DNA of 64,000 nt from Mucilaginibacter sp. Bleaf8 (GCF_018390515.1 NZ_JAHBBK010000002.1:725743-789742); one strand, 5' to 3'; counted from the first letter of the stretch, positions 50,869-61,080 are shown. The notes: generated from the sequence alone by a model not told the origin. Numbers and translations are program-made.

Positions 50869-52005
50869 ATGCGTAACGAATTGGATCGTCTGGATGCGGT
50901 TGACAGATTTAAACAGCTGGACGCCGGTATTCACAAAGATCTGGATGACCTGGTAAAGCTGGTGGCGCAGGTTTGCAATGTACCTGTAGCGCTGGTAAGC
51001 CTCATTGATGCCAATATGCAATGGTTTAAAGCCAGTGTAGGGACGGGCGATATGGATTGCAATCAGCGCGAGCATTCTTTTTGCCAGTTTACCATTATGC
51101 AGGATGATTTACTGATCATACCTGATGTTACACTGGACCAGCGCACCGCATCGTTACCCATTGTTATTAACTCGCCCAATATCCGTTTTTACGCGGGAGT
51201 GCCGCTCATTACCTATGATGGTTATGCTATAGGTACGCTGTGTATATTGGACGTACAAACCCGCGAACTGGACGATCAGCAGAAAAATACGCTTAAGGTG
51301 CTGGGTAAACAGGTGCTTAATCTCATTGAGCTAAATTGGAGCCTGCAAACGCTGGCCAACCAGCAGGAACATACCGAGCAGCAAAAAAGAAGGATAGAAG
51401 ATTCTGAGCTGAAATTAAGAGCGGTTTTCGATAGCTCTAAAGACTTGCATTTTTTACTGAGCCGTCATAAGCAGGTTCTGGCATTTAATAAAGAAGCCGC
51501 CAATTATATTCAAACCAACTATGCCCATTCGTTGCGGATAGGTGATTACCTGTTAAATATCGTTGATATACGGATGCACGAGCGGTTTAATCAATACTTT
51601 AACATCGCTTTGAGTGGCGAGCCTGTTAAGGCCGTATGGCTGGTGCGCCCGGGGCAAGTAACAGCCGGCTGGTTCGAGGTGTCATTTACACCGGTAATTG
51701 ATAACCTGGGTAACAAAATAGGCGTAGCTTTCAATTCGGCCGACATTACCCTGCAAAAGCTTAATGAGGAGTATATTGCATTGCAAAATGCGGCGTTGCA
51801 GCGTATAGCCATCATTCAATCACACGAGCTACGAAGACCAGTGGCCTCACTTATGGGACTGATTGAAGTGATCAGACTGGATAATTTTAAGATAACGGAT
51901 TATTTTGAAATGCTGCAATCTACCGTTCATGAACTGGATAGTAAGATACGCGAAATTGTCAAAGAATCTGAAATCACCATCGGTACTGATGGTAAAGAAA
52001 ATTAA
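50869..52005 (+). CDS. GAF-PAS sensor with H-box but no ATPase domain
   Basis: A 378-residue cytoplasmic sensor. Residues about 20-155 are a GAF domain (VCNVPVALVSLIDANMQWFK, AGVPLITYDGYAIGTLCILD). Residues about 185-295 are a PAS domain. The C-terminus carries a HisKA-like helix with QSHELRRPVASLMGLIEVI (His near 319) and ends about 60 residues later, with no N, G1 or G2 box. It could be a phosphotransfer dimer, or depend on another kinase for ATP. It converges with the radical SAM gene, overlapping by 4 bases. Confidence 0.82.
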   Translation: MRNELDRLDAVDRFKQLDAGIHKDLDDLVKLVAQVCNVPVALVSLIDANMQWFKASVGTGDMDCNQREHSFCQFTIMQDDLLIIPDVTLDQRTASLPIVINSPNIRFYAGVPLITYDGYAIGTLCILDVQTRELDDQQKNTLKVLGKQVLNLIELNWSLQTLANQQEHTEQQKRRIEDSELKLRAVFDSSKDLHFLLSRHKQVLAFNKEAANYIQTNYAHSLRIGDYLLNIVDIRMHERFNQYFNIALSGEPVKAVWLVRPGQVTAGWFEVSFTPVIDNLGNKIGVAFNSADITLQKLNEEYIALQNAALQRIAIIQSHELRRPVASLMGLIEVIRLDNFKITDYFEMLQSTVHELDSKIREIVKESEITIGTDGKEN

Positions 52006-53054
52006 AAAATATACCTGATACCGCACCAAGGAATTTCTTCTGTAAGCAAGTTGATGAACGTATTGATCATCTGCGCCTTAAGCTGATGCTGGTACCTGAT
52101 ATTAATACCTCCATAACTGCTGCGCTTAGTTTCTTGTATGGCCGGCAGCCACAGTAACTCCTCGGCCTTGGGATTGATTTGAAGGTTAGCTACGTGCTGC
52201 CACTCGTTGTGTGTCAAAAATATTACTTCACATTGCATTTGTTTCTTTACTTCTGGGCTTACAGCTGCGTTTAACTGTTGAAAAAGCTCGCGATAATCTT
52301 CCTCCCAATCCCGTTCAATACCACGCACACGATCATAAACAATTACCGGCGAGAAGTTGACATGCACCTCGTAACCAGCCGCGTAAAAATCATTGATCGC
52401 TTGCAGGCGCTTTTCTATACTATCGGTACGTACATCAACCAGCCGGCTGATTTCTGCAGGCATTAAGCTGAAACGGATCCTGATTTTGCGTGCGGGATCA
52501 AACTCCAGCATTTCGGAGTTTATAAACTTGGTAGCAAAAGTTGCTTTGGCTCGTTCATGATCTTTATAGAACTGAAACACATCATGTATGCCCGGAGATA
52601 TTGCGTAGTCAACCGCAATATCCGAATTGCAACCAATGTCATAAGTATAGTATATCGGATCCGTCTGGTTCGGCGTTCGTGGCCAGGGTAAGGCCATCAC
52701 GTGCTTATCAACCGCGGCCATAATTTCGTCTGTATTGGTAAACACAGTTATTGGGTTCAGTTTCTTGTGCCGGTCAACATAACAGTAGGCACAACCGCCA
52801 AAACAACCATTGGCTAAACTGGGCGCAATAAAATCAGAGCTTCGGCCGCTGTATTTAATCTCCTTGGATTTTAAACGGCCCAGCACCAGTAGGTCCGACT
52901 TGGCCTTGTAATGCGGCAGGTCAACTTCCGGTAAGCGGTTATGCTGTTTTATTGGCGTACGGCCGGCATCCGGGTACTGGTCTGCAATACGCAGGCCATT
53001 TGGGTTTAGCGCATCTGGTGTATATAATATCTTATTGGGTTTAAAATCCGGCAT
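52002..53054 (-). CDS. Radical SAM protein, spore photoproduct lyase-like
   Basis: A 350-residue protein. CFGGCAYC (Cys84, Cys88, Cys91) is a CxxxCxxC site for the [4Fe-4S] cluster that splits S-adenosylmethionine. The fold continues with YTYDIGCNSDIAVDYAISPG and ends in QHQLKAQMINTFINLL, resembling SPL-family proteins. Spore photoproduct lyase repairs thymine dimers of spores, but this host group does not sporulate, so a different substrate is likely. Exact function unknown. Confidence 0.82.
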   Translation of the reverse strand: MPDFKPNKILYTPDALNPNGLRIADQYPDAGRTPIKQHNRLPEVDLPHYKAKSDLLVLGRLKSKEIKYSGRSSDFIAPSLANGCFGGCAYCYVDRHKKLNPITVFTNTDEIMAAVDKHVMALPWPRTPNQTDPIYYTYDIGCNSDIAVDYAISPGIHDVFQFYKDHERAKATFATKFINSEMLEFDPARKIRIRFSLMPAEISRLVDVRTDSIEKRLQAINDFYAAGYEVHVNFSPVIVYDRVRGIERDWEEDYRELFQQLNAAVSPEVKKQMQCEVIFLTHNEWQHVANLQINPKAEELLWLPAIQETKRSSYGGINIRYQHQLKAQMINTFINLLTEEIPWCGIRYIF

Positions 53055-53209
53055 AATTTAGAAGCTCTTGGTTGCTATTTAAGCTTAATAACTATGCCAA
53101 ACGGCTGTTTTGTCAGTACTAATATGTTAGATAAAAGCAGAGCTTTAAGCTCTGAAAAAAGAAAACTATTATCTGTAAAGTAGTGTTGTATAACAAAGCA
53201 ATCAGCAGC

Positions 53210-53659
53210 ATGCCGACCGAAAATAAACCCGTTTCAGAACTATACAGTGTAAGCCGGATGCAGATCGAGCATTACGATATGTCTATCGGCTTGCGGCTTA
53301 TCTGGCTCAATAACAGTCAGGCGTTTATGTTTGGTGTTTACTCTGTTTGCACAATCATGAAGGCCCCAACGCCATTCTTGGCTGGCAAAGAACTGATGCT
53401 GGCTATGGCAATTCCTTTCCTCGGATTTGCAACAACCTTAGTTACCTTGTTTGATATTATTACCAGCATTATTCAAATGAATAAGCTGACACGTAATTAC
53501 AAAAATGCCAATAGCAACCATGAACAGGAACTTAATTTTCCCTTACTTCATGGCAATATCATGGATAGGGTTATGCAGCGCATATCGCCTGTTGTAACAG
53601 CCTTGCTGTTCCTGGCGGTTTGGATATTTCTGATCATGTACGATCATCAGCTTTTGTAG
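53210..53659 (+). CDS. Membrane protein, unknown
   Basis: A 149-residue protein from the ATG at 53210; a GTG/TTG start upstream is possible. Three membrane segments are visible: NSQAFMFGVYSVCTIM (weak), LMLAMAIPFLGFATTLVTLF and PVVTALLFLAVWIFLIMY. It converges with the OB-fold gene, whose stop lies 1 base away. No family recognised. Confidence 0.65.
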   Translation: MPTENKPVSELYSVSRMQIEHYDMSIGLRLIWLNNSQAFMFGVYSVCTIMKAPTPFLAGKELMLAMAIPFLGFATTLVTLFDIITSIIQMNKLTRNYKNANSNHEQELNFPLLHGNIMDRVMQRISPVVTALLFLAVWIFLIMYDHQLL

Positions 53660-53660
53660 C

Positions 53661-54023
53661 TTATTCTACAATTTTGATTTGCTCCGGCTCGGTAATAATA
53701 ATTTCCGGTTTGCCTTTATAATCAATTACGGTACCGGTAATGGTTACCTTTTTACCTTTATATAATGCCTCGGGCGCTGTCGTAAACTTTTTGCGATCGT
53801 CACCTTTAATCAGTAACGTTAAAACTTCTTTGGGATGCGGGGCTCCAACATCTAAAAGCGTAATATTTGACCCGGCCAGGTATTTGCCACCTGCAACGGT
53901 ATCGGTAATCATAACGGTTTCATTCTTGTGATTAGCTGCTTCTTTAGCTGGAACTACTTTTTGGCTAAATGCGCTCATCGAAACTGATAAAAGAAAAGCA
54001 AGAACAGGAATTTGTTTAATCAT
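53661..54023 (-). CDS. Secreted OB-fold protein
   Basis: A 120-residue protein with a signal peptide (IPVLAFLLSVSMSAFSQ, cut after about residue 20). The rest is a small beta barrel: ETVMITDTVAGGKYLAGSNI, TLLIKGDDRKKF and KVTITGTVIDYKGKPEIII, which match the tRNA-anticodon-like/nucleic-acid-type OB fold that is common in secreted Bacteroidota proteins. It likely acts in the periplasm. Substrate unknown. Confidence 0.8.
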   Translation of the reverse strand: MIKQIPVLAFLLSVSMSAFSQKVVPAKEAANHKNETVMITDTVAGGKYLAGSNITLLDVGAPHPKEVLTLLIKGDDRKKFTTAPEALYKGKKVTITGTVIDYKGKPEIIITEPEQIKIVE

Positions 54024-54173
54024 AACGCACGGTCTTTATTGTCTAATATAGTGATAAATCAGGCCAAAATGCCTGATTTTTATTTAATTATAGTTCTCTT
54101 GGTTGTGAATTATTACGGTGAATGTTTGCTATTCTCTATAATAATTTAGAGATTAGTTTATAACATCTCTTTT

Positions 54174-56045
54174 ATGCCAGAAAACCCCACCGGCCAACCG
54201 GACGCAAGTCTTCATGATGCCGATAGCCAGTACCGGCACCTTTTTATGCAGGCACCAGGCCTCATAGCCATTTTACGACGGCGGGAAGGCGTATGTGAGC
54301 TATTTAATGAGCTATTCAGTAAAGTTTGGGGTAATCGTGATGTGTTAAATAAGCCAATGCGCCAAGCATGGCCTGAATTAGATGGGCAGGGATTTTTCGA
54401 AATTGTAGAACGGGTATTTGATACCGGCAATGCAGAATATGGCTATGAATATCCTGCCCGTGCCGATTGGCATCATACCGGTAAAACAGCAGAAGCTTTT
54501 TTTGATTTTGTTTACTCACCATACCGCAATCAGGAAGGGGTGATTGATGGTGTAATGATATTTGGTATGGATGTAACTGCCCGGGTACAGGCACGCAAAC
54601 AACTGGCCGAGCAGCAACTGCTTTTCAAAGATATTACTGATGCTGCGGCAACGGCGCTTTGGATGGTGGATAAACATGGTAATATAACCTTTGTAAACCA
54701 AACCTGGGCCGATTGGACAGGGCATCCCAAAGAAGCCCTGCTGGGGCGTGGCTGGGTTGACTTTGTAGCGCACGAAGACAGGGAGCGTGTTATCAGCAGC
54801 TATATACGTGAAGTAACCCGCAAGTGGCAATACCATGTTGATTTCAGGATATTGCGGGGCGATGGTAAAATACAATGGGTGGCCGCTACCGGCAAGCCGC
54901 GCTACCTGCCCGATGGTGAATTCGCGGGCTATGTGGGTTCTTGCATGGATATTACCGAACGTAAGAAGTGGGAACAGATACTACTGGATAGCGAGCAACG
55001 CTTCAGAACTATTGCCGATTCGGCACCTGTACTCATCTGGATGTCCGGACCTAACAAGAAGACGACATTCTTAAATAAAAGCTGGACCCAATTTGCAGAC
55101 GAGTCGAGCTTGTTGTCTGATAAGGGCCTTATGCAAAGTGACTTGATTCATAAGTCGGACGTTGAGATGGTGGTGGAGCAATACCGTCGGGCGTTTGATC
55201 GTCAACGTGAATTTTACCTCGAGTACCGTATGCTGCGCAATGACGGCAACTATCGCTGGATCGGTATGAAAGGCGTACCCCGGCTGGCTAATGATGGTAC
55301 TTTAGTTGGCTACATAGGCTCGGGTATGGATATTACCGAAATGAAAGAGCATGAGCAGGTAAAGAACGACTTTATTGGTATGGCCAGCCATGAACTGAAA
55401 ACGCCCATTACATCTATCAAAGCTTATGTACAGCTGTTGCTTTCGATTTATAAAGATGCCGACGATGAGTTTCTTAAAAAATCACTCACCACGGTTAATA
55501 AACAAATCAACAAGCTTACCCGTCTGATATCCGATTTGCTGGATGTTTCTAAAATGGAAAGCGGCCGTTTAAGCCTGAACAGTGAACCGTTTGTTTTGAA
55601 CGATGTGCTGAAAGAAACTATAGAGGAAGTACAGCATACGGCCGCGCATCATGATATTGTTTACACAGCCTGTTCGGACACCATTACCGTACTGGCCGAC
55701 CGCGACCGCATTGCACAGGTGCTGATAAATTTTCTTACGAATGCCATTAAATACTCACCCGAGGCTGATAGGGTAGATGTTAACGTTACCTGCAAGCAAA
55801 ATGAAGCCATCATTGCCGTAAAAGATTATGGTATAGGCATCAGCGCCGAAGAGCAGAATAAGATATTTAACCGCTTTTACCGCGTTGAGGGGCGTAATGA
55901 GCAAACTTTTTCGGGCTTTGGAATTGGCCTGTACGTAGCTGCCGAAATCATTAAAAGGCACAACGGAAATACCTGGGTGGAAAGCCATCCCGGTACCGGC
56001 TCTGTTTTTTACTTCTCTTTACCTGTGCATTCAACAGTCGCTTGA
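54174..56045 (+). CDS. PAS-containing sensor histidine kinase
   Basis: A 623-residue soluble kinase. Three PAS domains lie at about 15-140, 155-270 and 280-395 (each ending near DITERKK or DITEMKE). HisKA follows with ASHELKTPITSIKAYVQL (His near 405), then HATPase_c with FLTNAIKYSPEA (N box), DYGIGISAEEQ (G1) and FGIGLYVAAEI (G2). No membrane segment, so it senses cytoplasmic signals such as redox or light. No response regulator neighbours it. Confidence 0.92.
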   Translation: MPENPTGQPDASLHDADSQYRHLFMQAPGLIAILRRREGVCELFNELFSKVWGNRDVLNKPMRQAWPELDGQGFFEIVERVFDTGNAEYGYEYPARADWHHTGKTAEAFFDFVYSPYRNQEGVIDGVMIFGMDVTARVQARKQLAEQQLLFKDITDAAATALWMVDKHGNITFVNQTWADWTGHPKEALLGRGWVDFVAHEDRERVISSYIREVTRKWQYHVDFRILRGDGKIQWVAATGKPRYLPDGEFAGYVGSCMDITERKKWEQILLDSEQRFRTIADSAPVLIWMSGPNKKTTFLNKSWTQFADESSLLSDKGLMQSDLIHKSDVEMVVEQYRRAFDRQREFYLEYRMLRNDGNYRWIGMKGVPRLANDGTLVGYIGSGMDITEMKEHEQVKNDFIGMASHELKTPITSIKAYVQLLLSIYKDADDEFLKKSLTTVNKQINKLTRLISDLLDVSKMESGRLSLNSEPFVLNDVLKETIEEVQHTAAHHDIVYTACSDTITVLADRDRIAQVLINFLTNAIKYSPEADRVDVNVTCKQNEAIIAVKDYGIGISAEEQNKIFNRFYRVEGRNEQTFSGFGIGLYVAAEIIKRHNGNTWVESHPGTGSVFYFSLPVHSTVA

Positions 56046-56195
56046 TCGTAAGCACAACTACTTAGCAATCAAAAGTTTCCTTTTATCTAAACAATTTACT
56101 ATAAGTTAAATTATGTTTAGGTAAAGCACATATTAGCCGTACTATATATTTTACTTACAATTAGTTCCCTTAAAACAGCTTTACGTAAAATAGGT

Positions 56196-58019
56196 ATGGC
56201 AGAGCAAAATAAGGGTACAAAGATATTAAGCAGGGTGCTGATTGTAATTGCAGTAATTGGCGTTGTTTTAGCAGGTGGGTGGTATTTCATCAAGCGTGAT
56301 CTATCTAAACCCAATAAGGGCAATGGCAAAGGGTCTGTATTAAAACCGTTGATAGAGAATAAGCTTAAAGACATGGTAATTGCCGCCAGCGACAGCCTTT
56401 ATCATATCACCTTTTCTAAATTTGATTTGAACGTTGACTCGGGCTACGCAATCATCTCCGATTTTAAATTGATACCCGACTCTGCTGTTTACAACCGGCT
56501 GGTTGCTGCCCATAAAGCACCAGATAATCTGATGCGCATGAGCGCTGCCGATGTAAGGCTGAATAAGTTTGGCTTTATGGATACACCCGAGGGCAATCGC
56601 TTTGGCATTGAGCGGGCGGTAGTTGTTCGCCCAAAAGTTTGGATCAGCAATAAGCGGCAGGAGGGTAGTCAGGCCAATCAAGATAAGGAGTCGCTGTTGT
56701 ATAAAACGTTCATGAGCTTTTTTAAGCGTATGCATGTGCAGCATACATCCGTCAAAAATGCCGATATTGTTTATGTAAACAGAAATGAAGCAGTCGAAAA
56801 ATATGATCGCCTGCATAACTTGAATATAGACATTACTGACTTTACCACAAGTCCGGCTGCTGAAGCTGATAGTGGTAAAAGCTGGACTGATGTCGGTGTG
56901 GCTAAATTCAGGCTGGCTACGCCCGATAGTACCTATTATCTGGATTGTAAAAATATAAAGTTGTTACCCGCCAAGCATCAGTTAAGCATGGCTCATATGT
57001 CATTATTGCCACGGCAAAGCAAGGCGACGTTTCACAAAACCTATGGCTTTGCACGCGACAGGATCCATTTAGAGTATGATAAAATTTCACTTTCTGGAAT
57101 TGATATTGAACGTTTTATGCGTAAGCAGCAGATATATGTAAGCAACTATACCGTGGCCAATTCGTGGGTGGAAGTGTACACCAATTACAACTACCCGCTC
57201 AAAAAGGAACTACGGCGTAATACTTATTTTCATAGGCAATTACAAACACTGGCATTTGATATCACCATCAAGCAAATGGATATATTACACGGTGATGTGT
57301 ACTTCAAAATACTCGCCGGCAAATCGGATAAAGTAGCTACACTGGCTTTAACCGATTCTAAAACTACATTGTATAATATCACCAACAACACGCTCCAAAA
57401 AAAGCGTAATCCATACCTTACAGTTGTTAGCAAAACGTTGCTGATGAATGCCGGCTTAATGAAAACACGTTATGTTTTTAATTTGACTGATAAGGCGGGC
57501 GGTTACACCGTATCTTCCACTATAGGCTCAATGGATGCCCGTGCATTTAATGAGCTTTCGCGTCCGTTGGGTATGATGGAAGTTAAAGAAGGCCGTATCA
57601 ATCATTCCGAAACTTTTATGCGTGTAAACGAATACCGGGCAACCGGTAACACTGATATGTATTACACCGGCGTAAAGGTGTCACTATTAAAAAGGGATGA
57701 TGATACAGATACTTTAAAACGCCGGGGCTTCCTGTCATTCGTAACCAATATGGTAACACCAAATGATAATCCGCGCAAAAACGGCAACTTTAAGAAAGGG
57801 CCTATCAACGTAGTTCGCGATCCACATGATTCTTTCTTTGGGTTTTTATGGAAGGGTATGGCTGATGGTATGTCATCGGCTATGATGGGGATGTACCAAA
57901 ACGGCAAAAAAGCCGATCATAATATTATTCTTAAGGTAGGCAAAATGATATCCGGCCCAGGCCGGAAAGCAGATAATGTGAAAAATGGCGTTAATCAGGA
58001 TAAAAAGCGTAAGCAATAA
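56196..58019 (+). CDS. Membrane-anchored AsmA-like protein
   Basis: A 607-residue protein with one N-terminal membrane helix (SRVLIVIAVIGVVLAGGWYF) and a large beta-rich periplasmic part. The segment PLIENKLKDMVIAASDSLYH followed by ITFSKFDLNVDSGYAIISDF resembles the start of AsmA/DUF748 repeats, and similar strands recur. AsmA-like proteins take part in lipid transfer or outer-membrane upkeep. The family link is by eye only. The C-terminus is Lys-rich. Starts 150 bases after the kinase. Confidence 0.7.
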   Translation: MAEQNKGTKILSRVLIVIAVIGVVLAGGWYFIKRDLSKPNKGNGKGSVLKPLIENKLKDMVIAASDSLYHITFSKFDLNVDSGYAIISDFKLIPDSAVYNRLVAAHKAPDNLMRMSAADVRLNKFGFMDTPEGNRFGIERAVVVRPKVWISNKRQEGSQANQDKESLLYKTFMSFFKRMHVQHTSVKNADIVYVNRNEAVEKYDRLHNLNIDITDFTTSPAAEADSGKSWTDVGVAKFRLATPDSTYYLDCKNIKLLPAKHQLSMAHMSLLPRQSKATFHKTYGFARDRIHLEYDKISLSGIDIERFMRKQQIYVSNYTVANSWVEVYTNYNYPLKKELRRNTYFHRQLQTLAFDITIKQMDILHGDVYFKILAGKSDKVATLALTDSKTTLYNITNNTLQKKRNPYLTVVSKTLLMNAGLMKTRYVFNLTDKAGGYTVSSTIGSMDARAFNELSRPLGMMEVKEGRINHSETFMRVNEYRATGNTDMYYTGVKVSLLKRDDDTDTLKRRGFLSFVTNMVTPNDNPRKNGNFKKGPINVVRDPHDSFFGFLWKGMADGMSSAMMGMYQNGKKADHNIILKVGKMISGPGRKADNVKNGVNQDKKRKQ

Positions 58020-58111
58020 AGGCAGTTGTGAAGATTTTTGCAAATTTTCGTAAAACACTAACACATCATAAACTGTTAAGCAATAGAATCATCTACTAAA
58101 AAGGATTAAAC

Positions 58112-58465
58112 ATGAAAGATCAAACTAAAATTATTGCAGCCCTGTTGGTGGGCGCTGCTGCCGGTGCAGCTGTAGGATTATTATTAGCACCAGAAAGCGG
58201 CTCTGAACTGAGAGAAGACATTGCCGATTACGTAAACGATTTGCTTGAAAAAACTAAAGACAAAGCGCAAATTACTGCCGATGACATCAAAGAATATGGC
58301 AATACTTTAGTTGACAGAGCAAAAACTAAATTAAATGGCGTTGTAGGTGCAGTTAGCGATTACAAAAACGAAGCAGAAGCTGCAGCATCTGACGCTGTTG
58401 ACAGTGCTAAAGCAAGTGTTAAAAGCACTGCTAATGATGTGAACTCTTCAGTTCAAAATGCATAA
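58112..58465 (+). CDS. YtxH domain protein
   Basis: A 117-residue protein with an Ala/Gly-rich hydrophobic start (IIAALLVGAAAGAAVGLLLA) followed by PESGSELREDI, the YtxH signature, and a helical tail with Ala/Lys/Asp repeats (EAEAAASDAVDSAKASVKST) like stress-type or LEA-like helices. Such proteins are often induced by stress. A strong terminator follows. Confidence 0.88.
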   Translation: MKDQTKIIAALLVGAAAGAAVGLLLAPESGSELREDIADYVNDLLEKTKDKAQITADDIKEYGNTLVDRAKTKLNGVVGAVSDYKNEAEAAASDAVDSAKASVKSTANDVNSSVQNA

Positions 58466-58491
58466 GCATAAACAGTTATACTATACATATT

Positions 58492-58532
58492 AAAAAGAAA
58501 GCCCTGCTTAATTAAGCAGGGCTTTCTTTTTA
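58492..58532. terminator. Bidirectional terminator
   Basis: Perfect stem AAAAAGAAAGCCCTGCTTAA / TTAAGCAGGGCTTTCTTTTT, between the convergent YtxH and M1 peptidase genes. Confidence 0.92.
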
Positions 58533-58552
58533 TAGAATGAATTGCCGTCCTT

Positions 58553-60430
58553 TTACTTCGCTATCCAACTATTGTCTTTTACGTTGGCATCCATAAAAAT
58601 ACCGCCATCTATCACGGCCGATTTAATGGTTTTGCCTGTTTTGATACTTACCGATGCTTGTCGCTGATTTGCGGCCCAAACAGCGGGTGTTTGATGCAGT
58701 GTTTGTGTGCTGCCATCGGTATAGGTAAGTTTTATATCAAAAGGCACCGCAAAGCCTCCTATATTTTTCACCTGAGCTGTATAGCCGCCCGCGGCCTTAT
58801 TCAGGTTCAAAGCAAGGTCGATATAATAGTTACTGAAAAACCAGTTGTTAAAAAACCAGTTAAGGTTTTGGCCGGATGCACTGCTCATGGAGTTAAAATA
58901 ATCCCATGGAATAGGGTGTTTGCCATGCCAGCGGTTCATATACTCATGCAGGCATTTTTTAAATAGCACGTCACCCAGCATATCTTTCAGCGCCAGATAG
59001 CTCAGCGATGGTTTGCCATAGGCATTATTGCCGTATCCGCTGCTGAGTTCGCTCGTTGGGGTAATAACGGGTAAGTCTTCGGTCGTGGATGGATCGTTGA
59101 TCCAACGGTTTACACGGAACATTTTGTATAGTTCTTCTGCCTTCTCTTTGCCCACTTCTGCGGTGCCAATCAGCAGCTCAAAGGTGGTAGCCCAGCCTTC
59201 GTCCATAAAAGCGTAGCGTGTTTCATTTATACCCATGTAAAAAGGGAAATAGGTATGGGCAATTTCATGATCCTGCACAAACTGGGCAAAGTGCAAATCG
59301 TCCTGGCGACTGTCGTTCACCATCATAGGGTATTCCATATCGGCAAAGCCCTGAAATGCCGTCATCTTTGGGAAGGGGTAGGGTACGCCCGGCCAGTTGT
59401 GCGACAACCAACCTAATGAGTTGCGGCCAAACTGCACCGAATGATGGAAATCGGCAGCAGAATCGCTGAATGCTGCCTGCATGCTTGCTCTGCGCTTTGT
59501 AGCATCATCTACAACAACGCTTGCCGCATCCCATACGTAATGATTGCTGATGCCAACGGCCATATCGCTGATGTTATCGGCAGTCCAGGTCCAGGTGTTC
59601 AGGTCCTTTTGTGCTGTTATATTTTTTTTAGCCAAATCTGCAGCAGTGGCTACGTGAATGGTTGAATCGCTGGTGAATGATTGTTGCAGACGCTTGGCAA
59701 AGGTAGGCTGTAAAACCTCGGTAGGGTTTTGCAGCGTTCCGGTAGCCCATACAATGTAGTTCTTAGGTACTTTAACATGTAGGGTATAGTCGTTAAAATC
59801 GTTGTAAAACTCCTGTGCGTCGGTAAAAGTAAGGCGGTCCCAGCCGTTGTAATCATCATAAACAGAGATACGCGGATAAAAGTAAGCCAGGTAGAAGGTG
59901 GTTTCGTCAATAACACCCTCGCGGCCGCTTTGCAGCGAAAGCTGGTAGTGCCAGTTGATATTTAATTTAACTGAATCGTGCGGTAGTAAGGGCTTGGTAA
60001 GGCTTACCAGTTGATTAGTTCCCAAAGCAGCTTCGTTGTTCCATTTAACTTGCCGGCCATCCACCGTAAATGTATCAATCTGCATACCCGGTGTTAAGTA
60101 ATCGGGACTTGCGGCGCCCATACGTGCAGCGCCCGGCCGGTGTATGTTCATGATCAGTTTCATGTTCAACCTGCGCAAGGTATCCGGGCTGTTGTTGATG
60201 TAAGTAATCTGCTCCGTGCCTTTTACATTACGGTCGGGCGGCATGGTAGTAACCGTAATATTATACCGGGCATGGTTTTGCCAGTAGTTTTTACCCGGCC
60301 GTCCATCGGCAGAGCGGGTGCCTTTAGCGAATGCTTTTTGTATATCGCGGGGCATGTACAGGCTTGGGTTCTGGGCCTTTACTGATAGTGCGCTTACACA
60401 AAGTAAGGCAGCAGCAAATAGTTTATTCAT
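58553..60430 (-). CDS. M1-family aminopeptidase
   Basis: A 625-residue secreted peptidase from the ATG at 60430, giving a clean signal peptide (NKLFAAALLCVSALSVKAQ). The zinc site is HDHEIAHTYFPF followed 18 residues on by FMDEGWATTFE, i.e. HExxH-x18-E. GFADMEYPMMVND lies where the GxMEN exopeptidase motif is expected, with Tyr for Asn. The C-terminal part is a beta and helical domain. It probably removes N-terminal residues from peptides in the periplasm. Confidence 0.9.
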   Translation of the reverse strand: MNKLFAAALLCVSALSVKAQNPSLYMPRDIQKAFAKGTRSADGRPGKNYWQNHARYNITVTTMPPDRNVKGTEQITYINNSPDTLRRLNMKLIMNIHRPGAARMGAASPDYLTPGMQIDTFTVDGRQVKWNNEAALGTNQLVSLTKPLLPHDSVKLNINWHYQLSLQSGREGVIDETTFYLAYFYPRISVYDDYNGWDRLTFTDAQEFYNDFNDYTLHVKVPKNYIVWATGTLQNPTEVLQPTFAKRLQQSFTSDSTIHVATAADLAKKNITAQKDLNTWTWTADNISDMAVGISNHYVWDAASVVVDDATKRRASMQAAFSDSAADFHHSVQFGRNSLGWLSHNWPGVPYPFPKMTAFQGFADMEYPMMVNDSRQDDLHFAQFVQDHEIAHTYFPFYMGINETRYAFMDEGWATTFELLIGTAEVGKEKAEELYKMFRVNRWINDPSTTEDLPVITPTSELSSGYGNNAYGKPSLSYLALKDMLGDVLFKKCLHEYMNRWHGKHPIPWDYFNSMSSASGQNLNWFFNNWFFSNYYIDLALNLNKAAGGYTAQVKNIGGFAVPFDIKLTYTDGSTQTLHQTPAVWAANQRQASVSIKTGKTIKSAVIDGGIFMDANVKDNSWIAK

Positions 60431-60453
60431 TTTATTAATAGGGGATTGTATCA

Positions 60454-60960
60454 TTATTTGCTAATATACTCATCGGCAATAACCGAAAGTAACTTATAAT
60501 CGTCCGATGCTTCGTCAAAGCTTTCGAGCAATAGCTGCTCCACTTCTTTATAGCCAAGTTTTGCCGCCAGCACTTTAAGCATACGATAGGAGGTAACGTT
60601 AATATGCTCAATTAGCTGCAGATAAAGCAAAATGTCTATATCGGTAAGCAGTGGGTTGCTTACCACATCGTCCTTAGGTTCAAAAGCATCTTTGAAAACT
60701 GCAATGATAGGTATGTTCTGCTCAGTAGCGGGCTGCATATCTATCAAACGATAGATTTCATGTAGCCTTTCCACCTGTCTGCTTACATCTTCAACTAATT
60801 CCTGTATGCCTTGCTTCAGTTTTTTTAGTGAACAGAGCGCTATTAAAGAGGGAAAGTGCTGTTGCAGGTAGCTTTTACCATAATATATCCTGTTTAAATG
60901 GTGTACAAAGTGCTGCTGAAGTGCAGCCGGATCTGTAACAAGTGTTGTTTGGGCTTCCAT
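60454..60960 (-). CDS. DUF892 ferritin-like protein (YciE/YciF)
   Basis: A 168-residue helical protein (QHFVHHLNRIYYGKSYLQQH, VSRQVERLHEIYRLIDM). The start and the LTDIDILLYLQLIEHINVTS segment match the DUF892 four-helix ferritin-like fold. Family members of this type are stress-linked. It is upstream of the M1 peptidase gene, 23 bases away, on the same strand, so the two may be co-transcribed. Confidence 0.85.
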   Translation of the reverse strand: MEAQTTLVTDPAALQQHFVHHLNRIYYGKSYLQQHFPSLIALCSLKKLKQGIQELVEDVSRQVERLHEIYRLIDMQPATEQNIPIIAVFKDAFEPKDDVVSNPLLTDIDILLYLQLIEHINVTSYRMLKVLAAKLGYKEVEQLLLESFDEASDDYKLLSVIADEYISK

Positions 60961-61080
60961 AGGTTAAAGTGATATTATGGTGTTCTGCAAAATAAGGAAT
61001 TTAAATAAATATCCGGTTATATGTTTGGTTGGCATACTAAGGTTTTACAAACCATATCATCTGCCAATTGTAAATTAACT

